The notes under the pieces were generated by a model. The model had not been told where the DNA came from. It searched no databases and was given only the letters and a program-made list of their open reading frames with translations. 64,000 nucleotides of DNA. Origin: Gp6-AA40 sp035492455. Lineage in GTDB: Bacteria > Acidobacteriota > Vicinamibacteria > Vicinamibacterales > UBA2999. The stretch lies in the NCBI GenBank assembly GCA_035492455.1, contig DATJJE010000079.1:1-64000 (forward strand), read 5' to 3'. Made by a program: the position numbers and the translations under genes. Below, piece after piece: positions 7,873 to 16,711 of this stretch. Position 1 is the first letter of the stretch. Each line of letters opens with the position of its first letter.

Positions 7873-8904
7873 ATGACACGAGACAAACCAACCGAGCACG
7901 TTGAAGTTCTCGTGACCGGCGGCGCCGGCTTCATCGGCAGCAACTTCGTCCGCTATGCCCTCGCCACGCATCCCGACTGGCGCGTGACGACGCTCGACAA
8001 ACTGACGTATGCAGGACGCCGTGAGAACCTGCATGACGTGATGGACAACCCGCGTCACGAGTTCGTGCACGGCGACATCTGTGATGCGGCAGTCAGCGGC
8101 CCGCTCGTCGAGCGATCGAATATCGTCGTGCATTTCGCGGCCGAGTCCCACGTTGATCGTTCGATCATGGCCGCAGGCGATTTCATCAAGACCGATGTCG
8201 AAGGAACGTTCGTGCTGCTCGAAGCGGCGCGCCGAGCGACCGGGCTGCGTCGCTTCGTGCAGATTTCAACCGACGAGGTCTACGGCAGCGTTCCCACGGG
8301 CGCCAGCCGCGAGACCGACGAGCTGAAGCCGCGCAATCCGTATTCCGCGAGCAAGGCGGGAGCGGACCGACTCGCGTACAGCTACTGGGCGACGTACGAC
8401 GTACCGGTCATCATCACGCGGGCGTCGAACAACTACGGGCCGTATCAGTTCCCCGAAAAGGTGATTCCGCTGTTTGTCACCAATGCCATCGACAACATCC
8501 CGGTGCCGCTCTACGGCGACGGGCGGAACGTCCGCGACTGGCTGCACGTCGTCGACCACTGCCGCGCGATTGACTGCCTGCTCGACAAGGCGACAAACGG
8601 CGACGTGTACAACATCGGTGGCGGCAACGAGGTGATGAACGTCGACCTCACGCATCAGATTCTCGAGGGGCTCGGCAAGCCGCGCTCGCTCATCAAACCC
8701 GTGGCCGATCGTCCCGGGCACGACCGCCGTTACTGTCTGGATACGACGAAACTGCATTCGATTGGATGGACACCAAAGATGCCGTTCAACGAAGGCCTGC
8801 GAGAGACCATCGAGTGGTACCGCACCAACGAATGGTGGTGGCGGCCAATCAAGGAGCAGGATCCACAGTTCAAGTCCTACTACCAGGCGCAATACGGGCG
8901 TTAG
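7873..8904 (+). CDS. rfbB: dTDP-glucose 4,6-dehydratase
   Basis: This 343-residue extended short-chain dehydrogenase has the Rossmann signature VTGGAGFIGSNF, the RfbB segments TYAGRRENL, HFAAESHVDRSI, the STDEVYGS active-site region and the YSASKAGADR catalytic Tyr/Lys motif. It converts dTDP-glucose to dTDP-4-keto-6-deoxyglucose, the entry to rhamnose and other 6-deoxysugars. The ATG at 7873 begins one base after the lptD stop, giving the expected N-terminus. No rfbA, rfbC or rfbD is in the window; the next gene is an Rmd-like reductase. Confidence 0.93.
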   Translation: MTRDKPTEHVEVLVTGGAGFIGSNFVRYALATHPDWRVTTLDKLTYAGRRENLHDVMDNPRHEFVHGDICDAAVSGPLVERSNIVVHFAAESHVDRSIMAAGDFIKTDVEGTFVLLEAARRATGLRRFVQISTDEVYGSVPTGASRETDELKPRNPYSASKAGADRLAYSYWATYDVPVIITRASNNYGPYQFPEKVIPLFVTNAIDNIPVPLYGDGRNVRDWLHVVDHCRAIDCLLDKATNGDVYNIGGGNEVMNVDLTHQILEGLGKPRSLIKPVADRPGHDRRYCLDTTKLHSIGWTPKMPFNEGLRETIEWYRTNEWWWRPIKEQDPQFKSYYQAQYGR

Positions 8905-8905
8905 C

Positions 8906-9862
8906 GTGAACACTCAGGGCCTCCGCGGGCCAATTCTCGTTACCGGCGCCGCCGGTTTCGCAGGCAGCTACGTCGTCGAGGCGCTGGCAGGGACCGCTGC
9001 CACCATTGGCTGGATGCATCGCGCCTCGCCGCCGTCTGCAATCGCGTCGCTTGCAGAGTGGCAGCAGGTCGACCTGTTGAACGCGACAGAGGTGCGCGAG
9101 GCGATTGCGCGCGTCAAGCCGGCAGGGGTTATTCATTGCGCCGGCGCGCCGAACGTGGCGCACTCGTGGCGCGACACGGTGACGCCGCTGTCGATCAATA
9201 TTTTCGCCACGCATCATCTTCTCGATGCCCTGCGCCGCGCGCGCGCACACTGCCGCGTCGTCGTGCCGAGTTCAGCAACGGTGTACAGGCCTTCGATGGA
9301 CGTGCTGCGCGAGGAGAGCCCGGTCGGTCCTTCCAACCCGTACGCGGTCAGCAAGCTCGCGCAGGAGCAGCTGTCGCTGCGAGCGGCGCGCGAGGACGGC
9401 GTCGAGGTGGTCGTCACGCGTTCGTTCAACCACACCGGCCCGCGGCAAACCGCTGCGTTCGCTGCGCCGAACATGGCGCGGCAGATTGCCCTGATCGAAA
9501 GGGGCCTCGCCGAGCCTGTCATCAAGGTCGGCAACCTCGAAGCGCAGCGCGATTTCACCGACGTGCGGGACATGGCCCGAGCCTACGTGACGCTGTTGCG
9601 ACACGGAACGGCTTCGACCGTCTACAACGTATCTTCCGGAGTCGCGCGTGTGATGCGATCCGTCCTGGACGCGCTGGCGGCGCGGTCGAAGGTGGAGGTG
9701 CTCATCGAAACCGACCCAGCACTGATGCGCCCGAGCGATACGCCGCTGATGCTTGGCGACTCGACGAAGCTTCGGACCGAGACCGGATGGCATCCGCAAA
9801 TCCCGTTCGACCAGACACTCGACGACCTGCTGAACTACTGGCGCCGCGTGACGACCGCCTGA
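8906..9862 (+). CDS. GDP-6-deoxy-D-mannose reductase-like epimerase/dehydratase
   Basis: The 318-residue protein starts at GTG (8906), one base after the rfbB stop, and is an extended SDR: VTGAAGFAGSYVVEAL, VIHCAGAPNVAHSW and NPYAVSKLAQE with the catalytic Tyr/Lys. The segments TRSFNHTGPRQ and VGNLEAQRDFTDVRDMARAY are characteristic of GDP-6-deoxy-D-mannose reductase (Rmd), which makes GDP-D-rhamnose. Because it directly follows rfbB, a dTDP-linked keto-sugar substrate is also possible. It likely works with its neighbour in nucleotide-sugar supply for surface glycans. Confidence 0.8.
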   Translation: MNTQGLRGPILVTGAAGFAGSYVVEALAGTAATIGWMHRASPPSAIASLAEWQQVDLLNATEVREAIARVKPAGVIHCAGAPNVAHSWRDTVTPLSINIFATHHLLDALRRARAHCRVVVPSSATVYRPSMDVLREESPVGPSNPYAVSKLAQEQLSLRAAREDGVEVVVTRSFNHTGPRQTAAFAAPNMARQIALIERGLAEPVIKVGNLEAQRDFTDVRDMARAYVTLLRHGTASTVYNVSSGVARVMRSVLDALAARSKVEVLIETDPALMRPSDTPLMLGDSTKLRTETGWHPQIPFDQTLDDLLNYWRRVTTA

Positions 9863-9886
9863 GCTCGCGCGGGCACCGGTGATGCT

Positions 9887-9910
9887 CCTCTTTCGATCAT
9901 TCGAAGGAGG
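9887..9910 (+). promoter_or_regulatory. Hairpin sequestering the ribosome binding site
   Basis: CCTCTTTCGA (9887-9896), loop TCAT, and TCGAAGGAGG (9901-9910) form a 10-bp stem with one G-T pair. The 3' arm contains the whole Shine-Dalgarno AAGGAGG of the lipoprotein gene at 9916. Translation would require this stem to open, as in RNA thermometers or other translational switches. Confidence 0.6.
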
Positions 9911-9915
9911 CAGCC

Positions 9916-10128
9916 ATGAGAAAGCTGGCAGCCATCGTTGTCATCGGCACGACGCTCATACTGCAGGGCTGTGCGTCGCTGCAGAAATACCCCGCGTTTT
10001 CCGCGCAACCCGGTGGTCGTCTCATCACCGCCGATCGCTCGGGCGTCACGAACCTGCTTCCCGCAACGAAGTCAGCACCCGCGGCACACCCGACGCCGCC
10101 GACAACCTACGGTGACCCGGTGCACTGA
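9916..10128 (+). CDS. Small lipoprotein, unknown function
   Basis: The 70-residue product begins MRKLAAIVVIGTTLILQGC, a signal peptide ending in the lipobox LQGC, so the mature part is a lipid-anchored peptide of about 50 residues rich in Pro, Ala and Thr. The start is fixed by a near-perfect Shine-Dalgarno AAGGAGG five bases before the ATG. I recognise no domain. A second lipoprotein gene follows 50 bases downstream, and both starts lie next to potential SD-masking hairpins, so the two may be regulated together. Confidence 0.75.
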   Translation: MRKLAAIVVIGTTLILQGCASLQKYPAFSAQPGGRLITADRSGVTNLLPATKSAPAAHPTPPTTYGDPVH

Positions 10129-10179
10129 CGGCACCGAGCATGCTTTTCCACCTCACAAATGGGTGGAGGGAGGAAAGGT

Positions 10180-10659
10180 ATGCGCACTTTTGTGGTGAGC
10201 GTCGCATTATGCGCGGCGATCATCTCTGCAGGCTGCGGCGCGACGCGGAAGGTGAGCAACAGCGTCACGCCGGGCAACGCGATCACAAACGCGACGGTTC
10301 AGTTCAATGACCGCGACCACGGCAAGGATGCCAATAGCGCGGTCGACGTCTGGCTGCTGCGCGACAGCACGAACGAGATGGCGCATCTACACTCGGTGGG
10401 CGTGAAGTTCGACGACCACGCGTCAATCGCGCCGATGGGCGTGCCGATGTCCGGCACGTTCTATAAGTCCGACGTCAACAACGCGCAGCTGCGCATCCGG
10501 ATGACGCCGGACGGCGCAGATGATTGGAGCTTCGAGCCCCACATCACATTGACGTTCGCGGACAACACCAGTCAGACGTATGCGTGGCCTCAGGTGATGT
10601 TGGACCGGGCGCACCCGGAGGTGACACTGAGCTTCTCGTCAGCGGTGCACAACCCGTAA
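10180..10659 (+). CDS. Lipoprotein, unknown function
   Basis: From ATG 10180 (behind GGAGGAAAGG) the 159-residue product starts MRTFVVSVALCAAIISAGC, a lipoprotein signal. The mature part has alternating hydrophobic beta-strand-like segments (NATVQFNDRDHG, AQLRIRMTPDG, HITLTFADNTSQTYAW) suggesting a small all-beta domain; no family is recognised. CTTTTCC (10143-10149) can pair with GGAAAGG (10172-10178) and would mask part of the Shine-Dalgarno. An in-frame start at 10159 is less likely because it would precede the signal peptide and lacks a good SD. Confidence 0.75.
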   Translation: MRTFVVSVALCAAIISAGCGATRKVSNSVTPGNAITNATVQFNDRDHGKDANSAVDVWLLRDSTNEMAHLHSVGVKFDDHASIAPMGVPMSGTFYKSDVNNAQLRIRMTPDGADDWSFEPHITLTFADNTSQTYAWPQVMLDRAHPEVTLSFSSAVHNP

Positions 10660-10684
10660 CGAGGCAGATAAAGCTAGATATAGA

Positions 10685-10690
10685 TATAGT
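10685..10690 (+). promoter_or_regulatory. Probable -10 box of radical SAM gene
   Basis: TATAGT lies in an AT-rich tract with the near-repeats TAGATATAGATATAG. Transcription would begin near 10697, almost exactly at the first base of the long stem-loop leader described next. No convincing -35 hexamer is seen. Confidence 0.45.
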
Positions 10691-10693
10691 GTA

Positions 10694-10764
10694 GGATCGC
10701 TGGCGAACAAAACGCGAAACGACCTGCCTCGCCGACATGTTCGGCGAGGGCAGGCCAGCGATCC
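10694..10764 (+). promoter_or_regulatory. Two-storey stem-loop leader of radical SAM gene
   Basis: GGATCGCTGG (10694-10703) is perfectly complementary to CCAGCGATCC (10755-10764). Enclosed between them are 19 bases of A-rich linker and a second hairpin, CCTGCCTCGCCGA (10723-10735) with TCGGCGAGGGCAGG (10741-10754, one bulged G). The inner hairpin abuts the outer 3' arm, so the two could stack coaxially. The structure ends three bases before the ATG at 10768 and would hide the start region. No T-run follows, so it is not an ordinary terminator. Confidence 0.7.
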
Positions 10765-10767
10765 AGC

Positions 10768-11811
10768 ATGGAAACCGCCCCTCTTTTCCTCGACCTCGGC
10801 AAACCGAAGCCGACGCTGCGGCAGATTGCTGATCTGGTCAGAGCTGGCGGAGCCGACGCGCTTACGGAAGCGAAGCTCCGCGCCGACAACGCACGCTATC
10901 AGGAGATCCGCTGCCGCTCCGCACTCAACGCCGTGACGGGGATGCCGTTCGAATGGACGCTGAATCCCTATCGCGGCTGCACACACGGCTGCCATTACTG
11001 CTACGCGCGCCGCTACCAGACACAGTTCGAGCTCGGCTCCGACGACGAGTTCGCCTCGATTATTCTCGTCAAGACCAACTTCGTTGAACGGCTCCGCGAG
11101 GAACTCGACAAACCGTCATGGCACGGCGACTACGTCGTGATAGGCGCAGCAACTGACTGCTATCAGCCAATCGAGGGCTATTACAAGCTCACACGCGGGA
11201 CGCTTGAAGCGCTGTGCGCGCATAGCAACCCCACCGGCGTGATCACCAAAGGTCCGATGATTGTGCGCGACAAGGACCTTCTGCAGGACCTGACGGCGAA
11301 GGCGGATTGCAACGTGTGCATCAGCGTGCCGTGTGTGGACGAAGACGCCTGGACGCAGCTCGAGCCCGGCACCGCGCATCCGATGCAGCGGCTGCGCGCG
11401 GTGCGCGAGCTGGTCGACGCCGGTGTGTATGCAGGCGTGCTGATGAACCCCATCGTCCCTGGTATCACCTCCAAACCGGCGTTGATCGAGCGTGCGGTGA
11501 AGGCGATCGCCGACCATGGCGCACAGTTCGTCGGTTGCAATGTGATGTTTCTCGAGGGCGGCACGCGCGACCACTTCATGAAGTGGCTGCAGCAGGAATA
11601 TCCGCAGCTGGTGGACGGGTATCAGCAGCTTTACGCGGGCAAGTACGCGCCAAGCTCCTATCGCAAGGAGGTCTCGGCGCTGATTGCCGCGTTCAAGAAG
11701 AAGTACGGCCTGACCGGCGAAAGGTTCTCGTCAGCGGATCGCGACGCTAGACAGCAATTGCATTCGGATCCGCCGACGCCACAAGCCGTGGACCTGCCGT
11801 TTCAACAATGA
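10768..11811 (+). CDS. Radical SAM protein, spore-photoproduct-lyase-like (Rv2578c type)
   Basis: The 347-residue protein carries a Cx3Cx2C iron-sulfur motif (C71, C75, C78 in PYRGCTHGCHYCYAR) that binds a 4Fe-4S cluster and S-adenosylmethionine. Downstream segments GAATDCYQPIEGYYKLTRG, VITKGPMIVRD and PIVPGITSK match the COG1533 / Rv2578c family related to spore photoproduct lyase. Members are often called DNA-repair-photolyase-like, but substrates are mostly unproven. The 3' end overlaps the convergent Clp ATPase gene by 65 bases. A large stem-loop precedes the ATG, implying post-transcriptional control. Confidence 0.85.
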   Translation: METAPLFLDLGKPKPTLRQIADLVRAGGADALTEAKLRADNARYQEIRCRSALNAVTGMPFEWTLNPYRGCTHGCHYCYARRYQTQFELGSDDEFASIILVKTNFVERLREELDKPSWHGDYVVIGAATDCYQPIEGYYKLTRGTLEALCAHSNPTGVITKGPMIVRDKDLLQDLTAKADCNVCISVPCVDEDAWTQLEPGTAHPMQRLRAVRELVDAGVYAGVLMNPIVPGITSKPALIERAVKAIADHGAQFVGCNVMFLEGGTRDHFMKWLQQEYPQLVDGYQQLYAGKYAPSSYRKEVSALIAAFKKKYGLTGERFSSADRDARQQLHSDPPTPQAVDLPFQQ

Positions 11812-14044
11812 TCTGATCGTCCTGCAGCGCCACGCGGAACGCGTTGGCTTCCTTCCAGCGCTCGCTCAGAGGCAGCTTGATCCGATCGTCGATGACGCGT
11901 TTCAGGAAGCGCGCGCCATACGCCAGGCTGTAGCCTTCGGTCACCAGTTTCTCGAGCGCGTCGGGCTCGATCGTGACAGTCTTGTTGAACTTCTTCAGCG
12001 TGCCGGTGACCTGCTCGATGTACTTGACCGCAATGCGGCGCACCTCGTCGTGCGTCAGCGGCTGGAACAGCACGACCGCGTCGATACGGTTGCGGAACTC
12101 CGGTGGGAAGCGCCGTTCCAGCTCCTTGTTGACCTCCGACTGCACCTGATCGAGCGGCATCTGCCCCGAGCGGAAGCCGAGCGGACTGGTCAGCTTGCGG
12201 AAGTGCTCCGACCCTGCGTTCGAGGTCATGATGATGATCGCGTCCGACAGATACACACGCTTGCCGCGTCCGTCCGTCAGCCAGCCTTCATCGAATGCCT
12301 GCAGGAAGAGATTCAGCAGGCTCGGGCTTGCCTTCTCGATCTCATCGAACAGCACCACCGAGCATGGGCTGTCCTTCAACTGATTGGTGAGCAACCCGCC
12401 GCGTTCGCTGCCGACGATGCCGCGCGGCATGCCGATCAGCTTGTCCACTGACACGCCGCCGTCCTGGTACTCGGACATGTCAATGCGGATCATCTTCTTC
12501 TCGTCGCCGAACAGGAATTCGGCAACCGCCTTGGCAAGTTCCGTCTTGCCGACGCCGGTCGGGCCGAGAAACAGCAGCACGCCGTCGGGGCGATCGAAGC
12601 CGTCCTTGAGCGGGCCCTTGTTGAGGACCAGCCGGTTGGCGAGCGCCTTCACCGCGTTCTTCTGACCGATGACGCGCCTGCCGAGGCGCTGCTCGATTTC
12701 CTTGAAGCGATCGCCGACGTCGCGGAACACCATGTCCTTCGGAATCTGGGACGCCTGCGAGATGACGTCGATGACGTCTTCGCTCGTCACCTCCCAGCGC
12801 CGATCGATCTCCGCGCGCACGGCCGCGGTATCAAGCCAGCCGATCACCTTATCCGGCAGGTGCAGGTGGCGCTGATACCGCGGCGACATCTCGAGCGCCG
12901 TCTCGATCGCCTCATCTACAAGGCGCACCGAGTAATTGCGCTCGAGACGCGGGCGGATGTTGTAGAGGATGCGTCGCGTCTCCTCGATGCTCGGCTCCTC
13001 CACATGCACGGTGCGGAAGCGGCGCGACAGCGCTTCGTCTTCCTGGATGTATTCCTTGTACTCGCTCAGCGTCGTCGCGCCGATCATGCGCACCTCGCCG
13101 CGCGCGAGCACTGACTTGAAGACGTTGGCGGCATCCGACGGCGCGCCGAGCGCGGAGCCGGCGCCAACCATCGTATGTGCCTCGTCAACGAAGAGAATGA
13201 GGTTCGGCCGCTCCTTGATCTCGCGGATGACGTTCTGGATGCGGTCCTCGAACATGCCGCGCAGCATCGTGCCGGCGACCATCGTATTCATCTGCAGATT
13301 GATCACCTGACAGTCGCGCAGGCGCACGGGTACCGTCTCCGGCTCGAATTCGATACGCCGCGCGAGCCCTTCGACGATTGCGGTCTTGCCGACGCCGGGC
13401 TCGCCGATCAGCATCACAGAGTTGGAGCGCTCGCGGTGACAGAGGATCTCGAGCACCTGCTGGATTTCGCTGTCGCGGCCGTAGACCGGCGCAATCTTGT
13501 CCTGGCGCGCCAGCAGGTTGAGGTTGGTGGCGAAGTGCTTGAGGAACGGCGGCAGCTCGAAGCGCTTGCGCAGACGCTCTTCGCGCAGCTCGTTGTCGCG
13601 CATGCGCGACGCGATGCGCGAGACCAGCACCTCCGGCTCCACACCGTGGTGACGAATGATCGACACGGGAACGCCCTGGCTCTCTTCGAAGATTGCGGAG
13701 AAGAGGTCGGACGATTCGATCGTCTGCCGTCCGGCGCGGCTCGCCTGATGGAACGCGAGCTTGAAGACAAGCTTCGTTGCGGGCGCGACGCGCAGCTCGC
13801 GTCCCGCGAACGTCGGCAGCACGTGCAGATGCTCCTCGAGCGCCTGCAGGATCTCGTGCGGATTCAGCTCGAGATCGCGCATCACCTGGGAGAACGTGTC
13901 CCATTCCACCTGCGCGAACGCGAGGAAGATGTGCTCGTTGGTGAGCAGGGCGTGATCACGGCGTCGTGACTCCTCCACTGCGCGATCGACGACCCGCTGC
14001 GCCGATTCGCCGATTTTGCTTTGTGCGATATCGAAGTCGTCCAC
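11747..14044 (-). CDS. ClpA/ClpC-type AAA+ unfoldase
   Basis: From GTG 14044 (Shine-Dalgarno AAGGAGG nine bases upstream) the product is 765 residues. It has an N-terminal Clp domain (residues 1-145, LTNEHIFLAFAQ), a first AAA+ module with Walker A GEPGVGKT (214-221) and a second with GPTGVGKT and LFDEIEKA, ending in a ClpB-type D2-small domain. There is no long middle domain between the two modules, which is more like ClpA than ClpB or ClpC. The PLGF segment after MTSNAGSEHF sits where ClpP-docking loops (IGL/VGF) occur, so it may feed substrates to ClpP. No clpP or clpS is adjacent. The leader holds a nested hairpin. Confidence 0.9.
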   Translation of the reverse strand: MDDFDIAQSKIGESAQRVVDRAVEESRRRDHALLTNEHIFLAFAQVEWDTFSQVMRDLELNPHEILQALEEHLHVLPTFAGRELRVAPATKLVFKLAFHQASRAGRQTIESSDLFSAIFEESQGVPVSIIRHHGVEPEVLVSRIASRMRDNELREERLRKRFELPPFLKHFATNLNLLARQDKIAPVYGRDSEIQQVLEILCHRERSNSVMLIGEPGVGKTAIVEGLARRIEFEPETVPVRLRDCQVINLQMNTMVAGTMLRGMFEDRIQNVIREIKERPNLILFVDEAHTMVGAGSALGAPSDAANVFKSVLARGEVRMIGATTLSEYKEYIQEDEALSRRFRTVHVEEPSIEETRRILYNIRPRLERNYSVRLVDEAIETALEMSPRYQRHLHLPDKVIGWLDTAAVRAEIDRRWEVTSEDVIDVISQASQIPKDMVFRDVGDRFKEIEQRLGRRVIGQKNAVKALANRLVLNKGPLKDGFDRPDGVLLFLGPTGVGKTELAKAVAEFLFGDEKKMIRIDMSEYQDGGVSVDKLIGMPRGIVGSERGGLLTNQLKDSPCSVVLFDEIEKASPSLLNLFLQAFDEGWLTDGRGKRVYLSDAIIIMTSNAGSEHFRKLTSPLGFRSGQMPLDQVQSEVNKELERRFPPEFRNRIDAVVLFQPLTHDEVRRIAVKYIEQVTGTLKKFNKTVTIEPDALEKLVTEGYSLAYGARFLKRVIDDRIKLPLSERWKEANAFRVALQDDQIIVETAGPRLVASADPNAIAV

Positions 14045-14064
14045 GCCGTGTCGCCTCCTTGACC

Positions 14065-14115
14065 TGCATCCCTTGCGGTTGCCAGTCACTCTGGCCAACC
14101 GCATTTCAAGATGCA
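14065..14115 (-). promoter_or_regulatory. Nested hairpin in leader of Clp ATPase gene
   Basis: On the minus strand an outer perfect 6-bp stem (14110-14115 with 14065-14070, TGCATC/GATGCA) encloses an inner stem between 14091-14102 and 14075-14085 (GCGGTTGGCCAG with CTGGCAACCGC, one bulged G). It ends shortly before the Shine-Dalgarno. The layout of an outer stem around an inner hairpin resembles the leader at 10694-10764. Confidence 0.5.
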
Positions 14116-14251
14116 CGCCAGAGAGGGAATGGCCGTGAACTGACGTTTAACTTATGACGGCAAATCGCTTACGACCCGGCACGGCCGAGTCGCCTGCCTG
14201 TGACGTGTCCGGTTGACACACTGGTCGTGGGGAGGGAACGGCATCAGCTTC

Positions 14252-14257
14252 TATAAT
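14252..14257 (+). promoter_or_regulatory. -10 box for leaderless transcript
   Basis: A consensus TATAAT ends exactly six bases before the ATG at 14264. Transcription would start at or within a base of the A of the start codon, giving a leaderless mRNA. A TTGACA at 14213-14218 is 33 bases upstream of the box and too far to serve as its -35. Confidence 0.6.
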
Positions 14258-14263
14258 GCGGAT

Positions 14264-14824
14264 ATGCGGCGACAGGTTCTGATGATGACGATCGGGGCGT
14301 TTCTGGCCGCGTCAGCCGCCGCCCAAACACCGCAACCGTTTCCGCGAGCGACGCCGCAACAGTCTCCACCGGCTGCAGCGCCGCCGCCTCCAGCGACCCG
14401 GCCGGCACCCGGTGGACCTGCGGCACCCATAGTTCAGGTGGCGCCGATCGACCCAGCCACTCCCTCAGAAGCCGCGCTCGGCTTTCCTGTGTATCCGGCC
14501 GCGCAATTCATTGCGTCGTACGATGCTGGACGGGCGCAGCGGTATTACCTGTTCGGCTCGACTGCTCCGTTCGCCGATTTGGTGAACTACTACCGGACGC
14601 AGCTGAAGGAAAAAGGGAACCTCGTCTTCCAGGACCCGCCGACGCACATGTTCGAGATCGGCAAGTTCAACGACGACACGATGGCGTTCCCGCCTGGGGT
14701 GACGATTAAAGACTTCACGACCGGCGGCTCGCCGGGCTACGCGAACCCGAAGGCGGGTGCTCAGCCGGCCCGGTTCCCGTCCATCATCATGATCGTTCCG
14801 CCACCATCCGGCGCGGCGCGCTGA
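14264..14824 (+). CDS. Secreted protein of unknown function
   Basis: The 186-residue product starts MRRQVLMMTIGAFLAASAAAQ, a signal peptide, followed by a Pro/Ala-rich linker to about residue 65 and then a compact region (GFPVYPAAQFIASYDAGRAQRYYLFGST, DLVNYYRTQLKEKGNLVF) with an extended C-terminus. The central segment resembles small domains found in secreted proteins that handle 'displacement' of a short YxxQLxxxG helix, but I cannot name a family with confidence. The start is chosen because the signal peptide begins there and a TATAAT box lies six bases upstream. Confidence 0.7.
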   Translation: MRRQVLMMTIGAFLAASAAAQTPQPFPRATPQQSPPAAAPPPPATRPAPGGPAAPIVQVAPIDPATPSEAALGFPVYPAAQFIASYDAGRAQRYYLFGSTAPFADLVNYYRTQLKEKGNLVFQDPPTHMFEIGKFNDDTMAFPPGVTIKDFTTGGSPGYANPKAGAQPARFPSIIMIVPPPSGAAR

Positions 14825-14863
14825 GATGGGGTTCAAAGGGTTTCAAGAGGTGCAGAACCCGAC

Positions 14864-16492
<1,629 letters not shown>

Positions 16493-16533
16493 GGGAATTC
16501 CTCGTTGGGGCGGGAAGAGACGGGGCTGGCTGC

Positions 16534-16608
16534 CGCGCTCCCTCCGCCGGTCTAAACCGGGTCAGGTTCCAAGGGTGTTTCTCAATCCTGGCGGGATACC
16601 CCTGGCGG
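16534..16608 (-). ncRNA. TPP riboswitch (THI box)
   Basis: Read on the minus strand, the leader contains GGGGTATCCC, then TTGAGA, ACACCCTTGGAACCTGA, CCGGTTTAGACCGG and CGGAGGGA, the ordered conserved blocks of the thiamine pyrophosphate aptamer. The usual CTGAGA is TTGAGA here. It lies between a TATAAT promoter and thiC, so binding of TPP should lower ThiC production. The expression platform of about 40 bases before the ATG has no obvious T-run terminator, suggesting control at translation. Confidence 0.93.
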
Positions 16609-16616
16609 CCACGCTG

Positions 16617-16622
16617 ATTATA
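16617..16622 (-). promoter_or_regulatory. -10 box of thiC transcript
   Basis: The minus strand reads TATAAT (complement of ATTATA), nine bases upstream of the first riboswitch bases, which is where transcription should start for the aptamer to be transcribed whole. The -35 region is weak. Confidence 0.65.
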
Positions 16623-16699
16623 CCCTCCGACTCATCGAGTCGCTTGCGTGTTCGCGTATTCCGGTCGCGACGGTACAACGTACCTATCCTGCGTCGAGG

Positions 16700-16705
16700 C
16701 ATAAT
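16700..16705 (+). promoter_or_regulatory. -10 box for leaderless transcript
   Basis: CATAAT ends six bases before the ATG at 16712. The surrounding string CATAATGCGGCTATG is strikingly like TATAATGCGGATATG before the gene at 14264, supporting a shared leaderless promoter architecture. Confidence 0.6.
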
Positions 16706-16711
16706 GCGGCT

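Noticed and set aside
14213..14257. TTGACA at 14213 paired with TATAAT at 14252 as one promoter
   Set aside because: The spacer is 33 bases, far from the 16-18 needed; only the -10 box is kept.
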